Source of the DNA: Arcicella gelida
Lineage (GTDB): Bacteria > Bacteroidota > Bacteroidia > Cytophagales > Spirosomataceae
Length of the DNA: 64,000 nucleotides
Reading direction: 5' to 3'
NCBI RefSeq assembly: GCF_034931025.1
Contig: NZ_JAYGIL010000010.1
Span: 62,001-126,000 of the forward strand
Shown here: in pieces, positions 8,220-16,849 of the stretch
How positions within the stretch are numbered: position 1 is the stretch's first letter
How the letters are laid out: every line of letters begins with the position of its first letter
The notes under the pieces: model-generated
Databases searched by the model: none
Seen by the model: the letters and a program-made list of their open reading frames with translations, nothing else
What the model was told of the DNA's origin: nothing
Position numbers and translations under genes: made by a program

Positions 8220-9305
8220 ATGAAAAAAAATCTCATCATCATGAGCTTGGGTGCTTTGTTGTGCTATACAAGCTGTGAATCTAAAAAAGATGAAGAAAAA
8301 AAGGAAGAATCTAAGCTATTGGTTACCAGTCCTATCCTAAAAGATACTACTGTTACGAATGATTATGTTTGTCAGATTCATGCTATTCAGCACATCGAAC
8401 TAAGAGCATTAGAAAAAGGCTATTTAAAACAAATTTTTGTAGATGAAGGTAAGTTTGTTAGAAAAGGTCAGCTTTTATTTCAAATTCTACCTGTACAATA
8501 CCAAGCAGAAGTACAAAAAGCAGAAGCAGAAGCCAATTTTGTAGAAGTTGAATACAAAAACACAAAATTGTTGGCAGACAGTAACATCGTATCACGCAAC
8601 GAGTTAGCCTTAGCAAAAGCCAAATTAGATAAAGCAAAAGCTGAGTTAGCTGTCGCTAAAGTACATCTTGGTTTCACCGAAATCAGAGCGCCTTTTGATG
8701 GTATCATCGACCATTTTCAAGTAAGATTAGGAAGCCTTTTGAATGAAGGCGATTTACTTACAACGCTTTCAGACAATAGTAAAATGTGGGTTTATTACAA
8801 CGTTCAAGAAGCTGAATATTTGAATTATAAATCCACCACACAAGGCAATAAACTGATGACGGTAAACCTGTCGATGGCAAATCATCAATTATTCGACCAT
8901 CAAGGCATAGTGGAAACCATTGAAGCTGATTTCAATAACGAAACAGGTAACATTGCTTTTAGAGCCACATTCCCGAATCCAAAAGGATTATTACGTCATG
9001 GTGAAACTGGTAATATACAAATGGTTGTGCCTTTCAAAAATGCTTTGATTATTCCTCAAAAAGCCACTTTTGAAGTATTGGAAAAGAAGTATGTTTTTGT
9101 GGTAGGAAAAGACAATATCGTGCATTCAAAAGAAATCACTATCAGTGCTGAAATGCCTGATTTATATGTAGTTGAAAGTGGTATTTCAGCAAATGACAAG
9201 ATATTACTTGAGGGAATTCGTAAGGTAAAAGACAATACTAAAATAGTATATGACTACGAAGAACCACAAAAAGTTCTTGCCAATTTAAGAGTATATGCTG
9301 AGTAG
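8220..9305 (+). CDS. RND efflux periplasmic adaptor lipoprotein (MFP/HlyD family)
   Basis: A 361-residue AcrA/MexA-type adaptor linking an inner-membrane RND pump to an outer-membrane channel. The signal peptide ends in the lipobox YTSC, with the lipidated cysteine at residue 19. The lipoyl half-motifs (LRALEKGYLKQIFVDEGKFV and IRAPFDGIIDHF) flank an alpha-helical hairpin rich in A, E and K (about 100-150). The beta-barrel and membrane-proximal domains follow. The frame is open from a TTG at 8166, but the ATG at 8220 (or 8214) gives a proper lipoprotein signal. The pump gene follows after 26 bp. Confidence 0.92.
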   Translation: MKKNLIIMSLGALLCYTSCESKKDEEKKEESKLLVTSPILKDTTVTNDYVCQIHAIQHIELRALEKGYLKQIFVDEGKFVRKGQLLFQILPVQYQAEVQKAEAEANFVEVEYKNTKLLADSNIVSRNELALAKAKLDKAKAELAVAKVHLGFTEIRAPFDGIIDHFQVRLGSLLNEGDLLTTLSDNSKMWVYYNVQEAEYLNYKSTTQGNKLMTVNLSMANHQLFDHQGIVETIEADFNNETGNIAFRATFPNPKGLLRHGETGNIQMVVPFKNALIIPQKATFEVLEKKYVFVVGKDNIVHSKEITISAEMPDLYVVESGISANDKILLEGIRKVKDNTKIVYDYEEPQKVLANLRVYAE

Positions 9306-9331
9306 TAATAACGATTCAAAAAACTAATAAT

Positions 9332-12300
9332 ATGTTTAATAAATTCATCAAGAGACCAGTATTAGCCATCATATTATCGCTCGTTATTATTTTTATGGGC
9401 GTACTGGCGATTAAGACACTGCCTACTTCGCAGTTTCCTTCAATTGCTCCTCCGATGGTCATGGTTTCTGCATCTTATCCAGGTGCAAGTGCCAAATCGC
9501 TGGCAGAATCAGTGATTATTCCTTTGGAACAATCCATTAATGGTGCTTGGGGCATGAAATACATGACTTCCGATGCTACCAGTGCGGGCGAAGCAAATAT
9601 TCAAATTGTATTTAATTTGGGGACAGACCCCGACGAAGCCTTAGTGCAGGTTTCAAACCGTGTACAACAAGTCACAAACAAACTTCCAGCATTAGTACAA
9701 AGAGAAGGGGTAGTCATTACGCCTATCATGCCAAGTATGTTGATGTACGTTAACTTGTTCAGTAAGGACAAAAACGCCAACATGAAATTCCTTTTCAATT
9801 ATGCAGGGATTAACATGATTCCTGAATTACAAAGGATTAATGGTGTGGGACAAGCAAAAATTTTGGGTAGCCGTCAATATGCTATGCGTGTTTGGTTAAA
9901 CCCAGACCGTATGAGAGCCTACAATATTTCACCAGATGAAGTAATGGAAGCCCTTAACGACCAAAGTGTGATTGGAAAAGCAGGACGTATAGGTAGAGGC
10001 GATGGTAGTCGTTCGGAAGCTTTAGAGTACGTTTTAGCTTATTCCGACAGATTTAGCAAGCCCGAAGAATACGAAAATGTGATTATCAGAGCGAATCCAA
10101 ACGGTGAAATTCTTCGCCTGAAAGATGTAGCAGAAGTAAAATTAGGCAGTGAATATTATGATATTTATTCTAACCTAAACGGAAATCCATCAGCGGCGAT
10201 TGTCTTGAAACAAACTTATGGCAGTAATGCCAGTGAAGTAATCGGAAAAGTAAAAGCACAGTTGGAGCAACTCAAAAAGTCCTTCCCTCCTGGTATGGAC
10301 TATGAAATCAGTTATGACGTTTCTAATTTCTTGGATGCTTCTACCGAAAACGTAATTCATACTTTACGAGATGCCTTTATTTTGGTGGCATTGGTGGTAT
10401 TTATCTTTTTGGGTGACTGGCGTTCAACGTTAATTCCTACGATTGCTGTGCCTGTTTCCTTGATTGGGGCATTTATGTTTATGCAGCTTTTCGGGCTGAC
10501 TATCAACATGATTACACTTTTTGCCCTTGTGTTAGCGATTGGTATTGTGGTCGATGATGCGATTGTCGTCGTCGAGGCGGTTCATGCCAAGATGGAAGAG
10601 GAACATCTCTCCCCTTATAATGCCGTCAGAAAAGTAATTGGAGAAATCAGCGGGGCGGTAATTGCCATTACTTTATTGATGACAGCCGTATTCGTTCCAG
10701 TAGCCTTTATGACAGGTCCGGTTGGGATTTTCTATCGACAATTTGCCATTACGATGGCGACTTCAATCGTTATTTCAGGTTTCGTTGCCCTGACGCTTAC
10801 GCCAGTACTTTGTGCCATGATTTTGAAAAATAATCATGGAAAACCAAGAAAGAAAACGTGGATGAATAGGGCTTTGGATAGTTTCAACAATGGTTTTGAA
10901 AAACTGACGGGTAAATATGTTGGATTATTAAGATTAATTGTAAACCGAAGAGTACTTACTTTCGGAATATTATTAGCCTTTAGTGCAGGGATTTTTGGCA
11001 TAACTACCATTCTTCCATCAGGCTTTATTCCTTCTGAAGACCAAGGGATGATTTACGCCATTATTCAAACACCTCCGGGTTCAACGTTAGAAAGAACAAA
11101 TGATATTTCAGGAAAACTCCAAGAAATCATTCAGAAAGTAGAAGGTGTACAATCGGTTTCTTCAATCGCTGGTTATGAAGTATTGACAGAAGGTAGAGGC
11201 TCGAACGCTGGTACTTGTTTGATTAACCTAAAACCTTGGTCAGAACGCAAGCACTCGGTGAATGAAATTATTTATGAACTCGAAGAAAGAGCCAAAGAAA
11301 TACCGGGAGCGACCATCGAATTTTTCGATCCGCCAGCAGTGCCTGGTTATGGTGCAGCAGGAGGTTTTGCCCTACAATTGTTAGATAAAACCAATTCTGG
11401 AGATTATAAACAGTTGGAAAACGTTAAAAATGATTTCATGAAAGAACTTGGGAAACGTAAAGAACTAACAGGTTTGTTTACTTTCTTTAGTGCTAATTAC
11501 CCACAGTATGAAATCGAAATAGATAACCAATTGGCGATGCAAAAAGGTGTTTCTATCGGGAATGCCATGAATACTTTGTCGATTTTTATTGGTAGTACTT
11601 ACGAACTTGGTTTTATCAAATTCCAACGTTTCTTTAAAGTATTCGTGCAATCTGCACCAGAATACAGAAGACTTCCGACGGATATTTTGAAATTGTACGT
11701 AAAAAATAATCGTGATGAAATGGTGCCGTTTTCAGCCTTTATGAGAATCAAAAAAGTACAAGGTGCAAACGAAATTAACCACTACAACATGTACAATACC
11801 GCCGCCATCAGAGGTGCTCCTGCTAAAGGATACAGTAGTGGTGAAGCAATTAAAGTAATTCAAGAAGTAGCCAAAGAAACATTACCACAAGGATTTGATA
11901 TCGACTGGGCGGCACTTTCAAAAGACGAAACGCTGCGTGGAAATGAAGCCATTTACATTTTCCTTATCGTAGTAGTGTTTGTTTACTTTGTTTTGGCTGC
12001 ACAGTATGAAAGTTTCTTGATTCCATTATCAGTAATTTTCTCATTGCCTGCGGGTATTTTTGGTTCGTTTTTGTTGCTCAAATTAATGGGCTTGGCAAAT
12101 GATATTTATGCACAAGTAGGGCTTGTGATGCTGGTAGGTTTGCTGGGGAAAAATGCAGTTTTGATTGTAGAATTTGCCATGATGAAGCACAAACAAGGTT
12201 TTACAGTAATGGAAGCGGCTATCGAAGGAGCAAAAGTACGTTTCCGTCCAATTTTAATGACTTCTTTCGCCTTCATCGCAGGTTTGATTCCGCTGATACT

Positions 12301-12523
12301 TGCACATGGTGCTGGAGCAATTGGAAACCATACCATTGGTGCATCGGCACTTGGCGGTATGCTTTTCGGAACAATTTTCGGAGTAATTATTGTGCCGGGC
12401 TTGTATTATATTTTCGGAACTTTAGCCGAAGGTAGAAAGCTAATCAAAAACGAAGATGAAGATTCATTAACCGAAGATTTTGTCCACTCAATCGACAATT
12501 TCCCTCAACCCGAAGAAGAATAA
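9332..12523 (+). CDS. RND multidrug efflux permease (HAE1/AcrB family)
   Basis: A 1063-residue inner-membrane proton antiporter with the usual 12 membrane segments and two large periplasmic loops. The proton-relay residues are conserved: the aspartate pair in GIVVDDAIVVVE is D408/D409, and the lysine in GLLGKNAVLIVEFA is K940, nearly the AcrB numbering. The N-terminus FIKRPVLAIILSLVIIFMG is typical. It exports hydrophobic compounds from periplasm and membrane with the adjacent adaptor and NodT-type channel. Its stop codon TAA shares one base with the ATG of the channel gene, so translation is probably coupled. Confidence 0.96.
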   Translation: MFNKFIKRPVLAIILSLVIIFMGVLAIKTLPTSQFPSIAPPMVMVSASYPGASAKSLAESVIIPLEQSINGAWGMKYMTSDATSAGEANIQIVFNLGTDPDEALVQVSNRVQQVTNKLPALVQREGVVITPIMPSMLMYVNLFSKDKNANMKFLFNYAGINMIPELQRINGVGQAKILGSRQYAMRVWLNPDRMRAYNISPDEVMEALNDQSVIGKAGRIGRGDGSRSEALEYVLAYSDRFSKPEEYENVIIRANPNGEILRLKDVAEVKLGSEYYDIYSNLNGNPSAAIVLKQTYGSNASEVIGKVKAQLEQLKKSFPPGMDYEISYDVSNFLDASTENVIHTLRDAFILVALVVFIFLGDWRSTLIPTIAVPVSLIGAFMFMQLFGLTINMITLFALVLAIGIVVDDAIVVVEAVHAKMEEEHLSPYNAVRKVIGEISGAVIAITLLMTAVFVPVAFMTGPVGIFYRQFAITMATSIVISGFVALTLTPVLCAMILKNNHGKPRKKTWMNRALDSFNNGFEKLTGKYVGLLRLIVNRRVLTFGILLAFSAGIFGITTILPSGFIPSEDQGMIYAIIQTPPGSTLERTNDISGKLQEIIQKVEGVQSVSSIAGYEVLTEGRGSNAGTCLINLKPWSERKHSVNEIIYELEERAKEIPGATIEFFDPPAVPGYGAAGGFALQLLDKTNSGDYKQLENVKNDFMKELGKRKELTGLFTFFSANYPQYEIEIDNQLAMQKGVSIGNAMNTLSIFIGSTYELGFIKFQRFFKVFVQSAPEYRRLPTDILKLYVKNNRDEMVPFSAFMRIKKVQGANEINHYNMYNTAAIRGAPAKGYSSGEAIKVIQEVAKETLPQGFDIDWAALSKDETLRGNEAIYIFLIVVVFVYFVLAAQYESFLIPLSVIFSLPAGIFGSFLLLKLMGLANDIYAQVGLVMLVGLLGKNAVLIVEFAMMKHKQGFTVMEAAIEGAKVRFRPILMTSFAFIAGLIPLILAHGAGAIGNHTIGASALGGMLFGTIFGVIIVPGLYYIFGTLAEGRKLIKNEDEDSLTEDFVHSIDNFPQPEEE

Positions 12524-13968
12524 TGAAAACAATAAGCAATAAAATCACCCATCAATGCTTGGGATTCTTTGTCTTAGCATTATCGGTTTCGGCTTGTGTC
12601 GTACCCGTTAGCATCGTTGAAAAAAAGGAAAGTAAATTCACCCCTGAGCGTTTTAATAACGCTCAGGACTCTACCAATACAGCCAAAACTGCTTGGAAAC
12701 AGTATTTTACCGATCCTTATTTATCCGCTTTGATTGATACTGCCTTGCACAACAATCAGGAATTAAACATTACGTTACAAGAAATTGAAATTTCTCAGAA
12801 CGAAATCATGGCAAGAAAAGGAGAATACTTGCCTTTCGTGAAGCTTGGCGGTGGTACTGGCGTTGAAAAAACATCAAGATACACCAGTCAAGGTGCCAGC
12901 GATGAGATTTCTGAAATAAAACCTGGCAAGGCCACGCCAGCAATACTCCCAAATAGTTATGTAGGAGCTTTCGCTAGTTGGGAAGTAGATATTTGGCACA
13001 AACTTCGTAATGCTAGAAAAGTGGCTGTTTCCAATTACTTAGCTTCTGTTGAAGGAAAAAATTTCCTGGTTACTAATCTTGTTTCTGAAATTGCCAACTC
13101 TTATTATGAGTTGATGGCATTGGATAATCAATTGGACATCATCCAAAAAAACATTGATATTCTTAACAATGCTTTAACAATCATCAAATTAGAAAAAGAA
13201 GCTGCAAAAGTAAGCGAATTGGCAGTACGTAGGTTTGAAGCCGAAGTATTCAAAACGAAAAGTATGCAGTACAAAATTCAACAAAATATTGTTGAGACTG
13301 AAAACCGCATCAATTTCTTGGTAGGAAGATTTCCGCAACATGTACAAAGAAATTCAGAACGTTTTAATGAATTGGTTCCTACAAAAATATATGCGGGAAT
13401 TCCTTCACAATTGTTAGAAAACCGACCAGATATTCGACAAGCGGAATTCAAATTAGGGGCAGCAAAATTGGATATAAGTGTTGCTAAAGCTAATTTTTAT
13501 CCCTCTTTAGGACTTTCGGCTTCTTTGGGTTTACGTTCATTCAATCCTATTTATTTGGCAAGTATTCCTCAGACATTAATGTCTTCTTTGGCAGGCGATT
13601 TAGCAGGGCCATTGATTAATAAGAATGCCATTACGGCAACTTACAAGAATGCCAATGCCAAGCAAATACAAGCTGTTTACAATTTTGAACGTACCATTTT
13701 GAATGCTTATATCGAAGTAGCTAACCAGTTATCGAATATTGATAATTTGGAGAAAAACTATACGATGAAAAACAATCAGGTACAGGCACTTACGCAATCA
13801 ACAGCCATATCGCTCAAGTTGTTTAAATCTGCCAGAGCTGATTATATGGAAGTATTACTAACTCAGCGTGATGTATTAGAATCAAGAATGGAATTAATTG
13901 AAACCAGAATGCAACAAATGAATGCCCTTGTGAATACTTATCGGGCATTGGGTGGCGGATGGAATTAA
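12523..13968 (+). CDS. Efflux outer-membrane lipoprotein (NodT/TolC family)
   Basis: A 481-residue outer-membrane factor. A signal peptide and lipobox VSAC put the lipidated cysteine at residue 25. Two OEP repeats follow, with the family motif LLENRPDIRQAEFKL near residue 300 and a C-terminal coiled-coil repeat. It forms the trimeric exit duct for the preceding RND pump. The start overlaps the pump's stop codon by one base. A strong terminator lies 50 bp downstream, closing the operon that began at 7646 or 8220. Confidence 0.93.
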   Translation: MKTISNKITHQCLGFFVLALSVSACVVPVSIVEKKESKFTPERFNNAQDSTNTAKTAWKQYFTDPYLSALIDTALHNNQELNITLQEIEISQNEIMARKGEYLPFVKLGGGTGVEKTSRYTSQGASDEISEIKPGKATPAILPNSYVGAFASWEVDIWHKLRNARKVAVSNYLASVEGKNFLVTNLVSEIANSYYELMALDNQLDIIQKNIDILNNALTIIKLEKEAAKVSELAVRRFEAEVFKTKSMQYKIQQNIVETENRINFLVGRFPQHVQRNSERFNELVPTKIYAGIPSQLLENRPDIRQAEFKLGAAKLDISVAKANFYPSLGLSASLGLRSFNPIYLASIPQTLMSSLAGDLAGPLINKNAITATYKNANAKQIQAVYNFERTILNAYIEVANQLSNIDNLEKNYTMKNNQVQALTQSTAISLKLFKSARADYMEVLLTQRDVLESRMELIETRMQQMNALVNTYRALGGGWN

Positions 13969-14017
13969 TACTAAAATAACTTTCCATTTTCGTAAATTTT
14001 TTCAGTATATTAATTAC

Positions 14018-14052
14018 AAAAGCGGTCGAAATGTTATTTCGACCGCTTTTTT
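14018..14052 (+). terminator. Intrinsic terminator of the first RND operon
   Basis: AAAAGCGGTCGAAAT (14018-14032) pairs perfectly with 14036-14050 across a GTT loop, followed by T6. Its outer 11 bp (AAAAGCGGTCG) are identical to the terminator at 5875. Confidence 0.9.
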
Positions 14053-14224
14053 CTTAGCCAAAATTAAGTTCACTCCTATTCTTCCATTATTTCATCAGAT
14101 TCTTTTCCAAAAAAACACAAATCATTACACATTAAAAATAGTCTTATTTCATTATAATTTAGTACAATTATCATTTAAAAATATACACTTTTATATTTTA
14201 CTTTTATTTATATATAAATTATTA

Positions 14225-14232
14225 TATATTTG
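14225..14232 (+). promoter_or_regulatory. Candidate -7 box of parA
   Basis: TATATTTG matches TAnnTTTG, 41 bp before the parA ATG. It sits in a very AT-rich stretch (14100-14270) that otherwise shows no gene. No clear TTTG at the -33 position. Confidence 0.3.
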
Positions 14233-14273
14233 ATTATTGTTATCTAAAAGTTAAAATTGAAATATCAAATCGA

Positions 14274-15221
14274 ATGATTACGACTGAAACTGTCCGTAAA
14301 TTTCTATTTTCACGCCCTTCTATCAATAGAACTCAGCTAGAAAAAGAAGCACAAATACCTGCCACTACCATTTACAAAGCTTTAGAAGGTATTCAGGCAT
14401 TCTCGAACAAACACTTAGAAAAACTGGAAATTGCCATGAGAAATTATGGTTATAGTGATGCTACTTTCTCTAAAGCACGTAGTATAGCCATTATTAATCA
14501 CAAAGGAGGTGTTGGGAAAACTACTTCAACTATAAACCTAGGTAAAGCACTTGCTTTGCTGAAATACCGAGTTTTATTGGTTGATATGGATTCTCAGGGG
14601 AATTTATCTCAGTGTTTTGGAATACACTCACCTGAAAAACAAGTAATTACTTCGTTAATTTCACGTGACCCTCTCCCACTCATTGAAATTGAACCCAATT
14701 TGTTTTTGTCGCCATCAGATATTGAAATGGCTACTTATGAAGTAAAACTGATTACTGAAGTAGGTTCTGAAATGCGTTTGGCTAAAAAGATTCAAGCTTT
14801 GAACGACCAATTCGATTTTATACTTTTCGACTGCCCTCCTTCTTTAAGCTTAATGACGATTTCAGCTTTAAATGCTTCTACTGAATGTATTATTCCTATT
14901 CAGCCAGAATCTTCTGCTTTTAATGGTGTAAAGAATTTGCTAGAAAAGATTTCGGCTGTTAGAGAATATACGAATGTTTCTTTGAAAGTACGAGGTTTTT
15001 TATTCACGATGGTTCATCCAAACCAAACCATTCATCAAGTAATGATGGAAAGTGTTCAAGAAACATATCCTTCTATCCCTGTTTTTAAGAGCGTTATCGA
15101 AAATACGACGGTTTTAAAACAAAGCCAGTACATGAATCAGGATATTTTCCAATACGATTCTAAATCAAAAGCAGCAACAGCCTATATGGAACTTGCTCAC
15201 GAAGTAATTTCAAACGAATAA
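14274..15221 (+). CDS. parA: ParA family partition ATPase with N-terminal DNA-binding domain
   Basis: A 315-residue plasmid-type ParA. Residues 1-65 carry a helix-turn-helix-like segment (RTQLEKEAQIPATTIYKALE), as in type Ia ParA proteins that repress their own operon. The deviant Walker A is KGGVGKTT at 77-84. VDMDSQGNLSQ gives Walker A', and FDCPPSLSLM Walker B. It drives segregation of the replicon by ATP-dependent binding to nucleoid DNA. parB starts 4 bp downstream, and the iteron region and rep follow, so this is a replicon maintenance locus. The AT-rich upstream region would hold its promoter and operator. Confidence 0.95.
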   Translation: MITTETVRKFLFSRPSINRTQLEKEAQIPATTIYKALEGIQAFSNKHLEKLEIAMRNYGYSDATFSKARSIAIINHKGGVGKTTSTINLGKALALLKYRVLLVDMDSQGNLSQCFGIHSPEKQVITSLISRDPLPLIEIEPNLFLSPSDIEMATYEVKLITEVGSEMRLAKKIQALNDQFDFILFDCPPSLSLMTISALNASTECIIPIQPESSAFNGVKNLLEKISAVREYTNVSLKVRGFLFTMVHPNQTIHQVMMESVQETYPSIPVFKSVIENTTVLKQSQYMNQDIFQYDSKSKAATAYMELAHEVISNE

Positions 15222-15225
15222 GCAG

Positions 15226-16116
15226 ATGGGATCAAAAAAAGAAATATTTAAAAAACGTGCAGTAGAAGTAGCCACGATACACAACATTCCAAAGCCCGCT
15301 CCTATTGGTGGCTTTAATGACGTTGAACGCATTAAAAGTTCAATCGTCATTCTTGATGAATTAAGAGATTTAATCCGTCCGCTTAGTCAAGAGCAATTTA
15401 CTCAGCTTGAGCAAAATTTGATTACGCATGGTTGCCAAGATGCGCTAATTCTTTGGGAAACTACTTCTACAGAGCTTCAACAAGATGACCTTGATAGAAC
15501 GGTTTATGTGTTAGTTGATGGGCATAATCGTTATGCGATTTGCCAGAAAAACAAAATTGAGTTTAAAATCAATCTTAAAATCTTTGAATCAATCGAGAAA
15601 GTCAAAGAATTCATGATTGATTTACAATTAGGACGACGAAATATTACTCCTGAAGAAGAATCTTATTTGCGTGGTTTGAAATATAATACTCAAAAAGGCA
15701 GTAGAGGAGTCGCTTTGCAAGTACAAGGCGAAGACAGTAAGCCTGTAAATGTTGCCGAGAAATTGGCGGATGAATTTAACGTCAGTGTCCGAACTATTAA
15801 AAATGATGGCAAATTTGCGGAAGGTTTATCGAAATTAAGTAAAGTACTTCAAGAACAAGTATTGAGTGGCGGTTCTACTTTAAGCAAAAAACAAATTCAG
15901 CTTTTAGCAGACCGTAAAGACATAGACTTGGAATCAATTACTGATTTAAATGAAATCTTCAGCAAAACTGAAAAATCTAATCCAATAATTATTGCCAGTA
16001 CTATTCCTAAAGAAACATTAAGAAGTCAGATTATTGAATTAGCCAATAACATCGCTAAAGAATCAGATTGCGATTTACTTATCAAAAAAATATATCAATT
16101 AAAATCTGTACTATAA
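15226..16116 (+). CDS. parB: ParB-like partition protein (ParB/Srx N-terminal domain)
   Basis: A 296-residue protein. Residues ~35-125 form the ParB/sulfiredoxin-like domain, with LSQEQFTQLEQNLITHGCQD and the signature VLVDGHNRYAICQKN where ParB-CTPases carry GERRW/R. A central HTH-like segment (VAEKLADEFNVSVRTIKNDG, about 180-200) follows, then a C-terminal dimerisation region. The partner is the ParA just upstream, with a 4-bp gap. Its stop codon lies inside the first of three iteron-palindrome units that are candidate binding sites. Whether it hydrolyses CTP or nucleotides is not visible. Confidence 0.88.
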   Translation: MGSKKEIFKKRAVEVATIHNIPKPAPIGGFNDVERIKSSIVILDELRDLIRPLSQEQFTQLEQNLITHGCQDALILWETTSTELQQDDLDRTVYVLVDGHNRYAICQKNKIEFKINLKIFESIEKVKEFMIDLQLGRRNITPEEESYLRGLKYNTQKGSRGVALQVQGEDSKPVNVAEKLADEFNVSVRTIKNDGKFAEGLSKLSKVLQEQVLSGGSTLSKKQIQLLADRKDIDLESITDLNEIFSKTEKSNPIIIASTIPKETLRSQIIELANNIAKESDCDLLIKKIYQLKSVL

Positions 16117-16302
16117 CAAAATTCCTAAAAGTGCAAGTGTTGCACTTTTAGGAAAGCACAGAAAATAAGAAAATTGCAGTTCAAATTCGAAGTATAACAA
16201 AAATACCAAAAGTGCAAGCGTTGCACTTTTCATTCAAAGTAAAAAGGCTTCACTTGTTGTAAATATAACAAAATTCCTAAAAGTGCAAGCGTTGCACTTT
16301 TA
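16112..16302. repeat. Three iteron-palindrome composite units (candidate parS/incompatibility region)
   Basis: Three units begin with TATAACA at 16112, 16193 and 16264. Each runs on into a palindrome AAAAGTGCAA-N3-TTGCACTTTT: 16127-16149, 16208-16230 and 16279-16301. The first palindrome is longer (CCTAAAAGTGCAA to TTGCACTTTTAGG, 16124-16152). The first unit starts inside the last codons of parB. The 5' part (TATAACAAAATTCC) resembles the rep-proximal iterons. The palindromes look like ParB centromere sites, although they could also be bound by Rep. Confidence 0.7.
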
Positions 16303-16334
16303 AAGGATGTTAAAAATCGCTAAAAAATAGCAAC

Positions 16335-16497
16335 TATAACAAAAATACCAGAATTGATAGCCTGCATTTTAGTTATTATAACAGACCTTATCCATTAAAC
16401 TCAGAAAGTATTTGAAATTGTTGAAAATTATTTTTAAAAACCTAAAAATCCTCTAAAAAATAAGTAGTAATCAAAAGATTTAGGTAAAATTGTTATA
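16335..16497. repeat. Degenerate and inverted iterons with possible DnaA box
   Basis: A fourth TATAACAAAAATACC copy at 16335-16349 and a shorter TATAACAGACC at 16377-16387 lack the palindrome. An inverted copy GGTAAAATTGTTATA lies at 16483-16497. TTATCCATT at 16388-16396 matches 7 of 9 bases of a DnaA box. The stretch 16400-16690 is AT-rich and has no gene; it could be the duplex-opening region. Confidence 0.5.
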
Positions 16498-16699
16498 GTT
16501 GCTTATAAATTTCAACAATTTCAGAGTAAATAAAGGCTATAATTTAAAATAATAGCCATTTAAACAAAGAGAAAAAATAAAAATGGACAACATTCAAAAA
16601 TAAAATTTTCCTCTTTGTTTGTTTTAATTCTTTTATATGTATTTTAATGTATTTTCGGGCTTCGTAACCAATTGATAAATAGATACTTATGAGCTTAAA

Positions 16700-16820
16700 T
16701 ATAACAAATTTACCGGTTAATATAACAAATTTACCGAGAAGTATAACAGAATTACCTAGTTACTATAACAGAATTACCTAAAAAAAGGCTATAATTGTTA
16801 GATAATATAACAGATTTACC
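16700..16820 (+). repeat. Tandem iterons of the replication origin
   Basis: Five direct repeats of TATAACARAWTTACC occur at 16700-16714, 16721-16735, 16742-16756, 16764-16778 and 16806-16820. Starts are 21, 21, 22 and 42 bp apart, i.e. about two helical turns. They end 29 bp before the rep start codon. This is the classic arrangement for an initiator that binds its own origin and autoregulates. Confidence 0.85.
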
Positions 16821-16849
16821 AAAATCGTCCTGTAATATTTCTGTAGAGA

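Noticed and set aside
14018..14050. AAGCGGTC resembles Pasteurellaceae DNA uptake sequences
   Set aside because: Only two copies were seen, both inside terminator stems, and the organism is a Bacteroidota member.
13952..14233. 93-codon open frame after the NodT gene
   Set aside because: It overlaps the NodT stop and runs through the terminator stem and AT-rich promoter DNA; composition is not protein-like.
16112..16302. CRISPR array
   Set aside because: Repeats are only three, irregularly spaced (81 and 71 bp), the intervening DNA is not spacer-like, and there are no cas genes.
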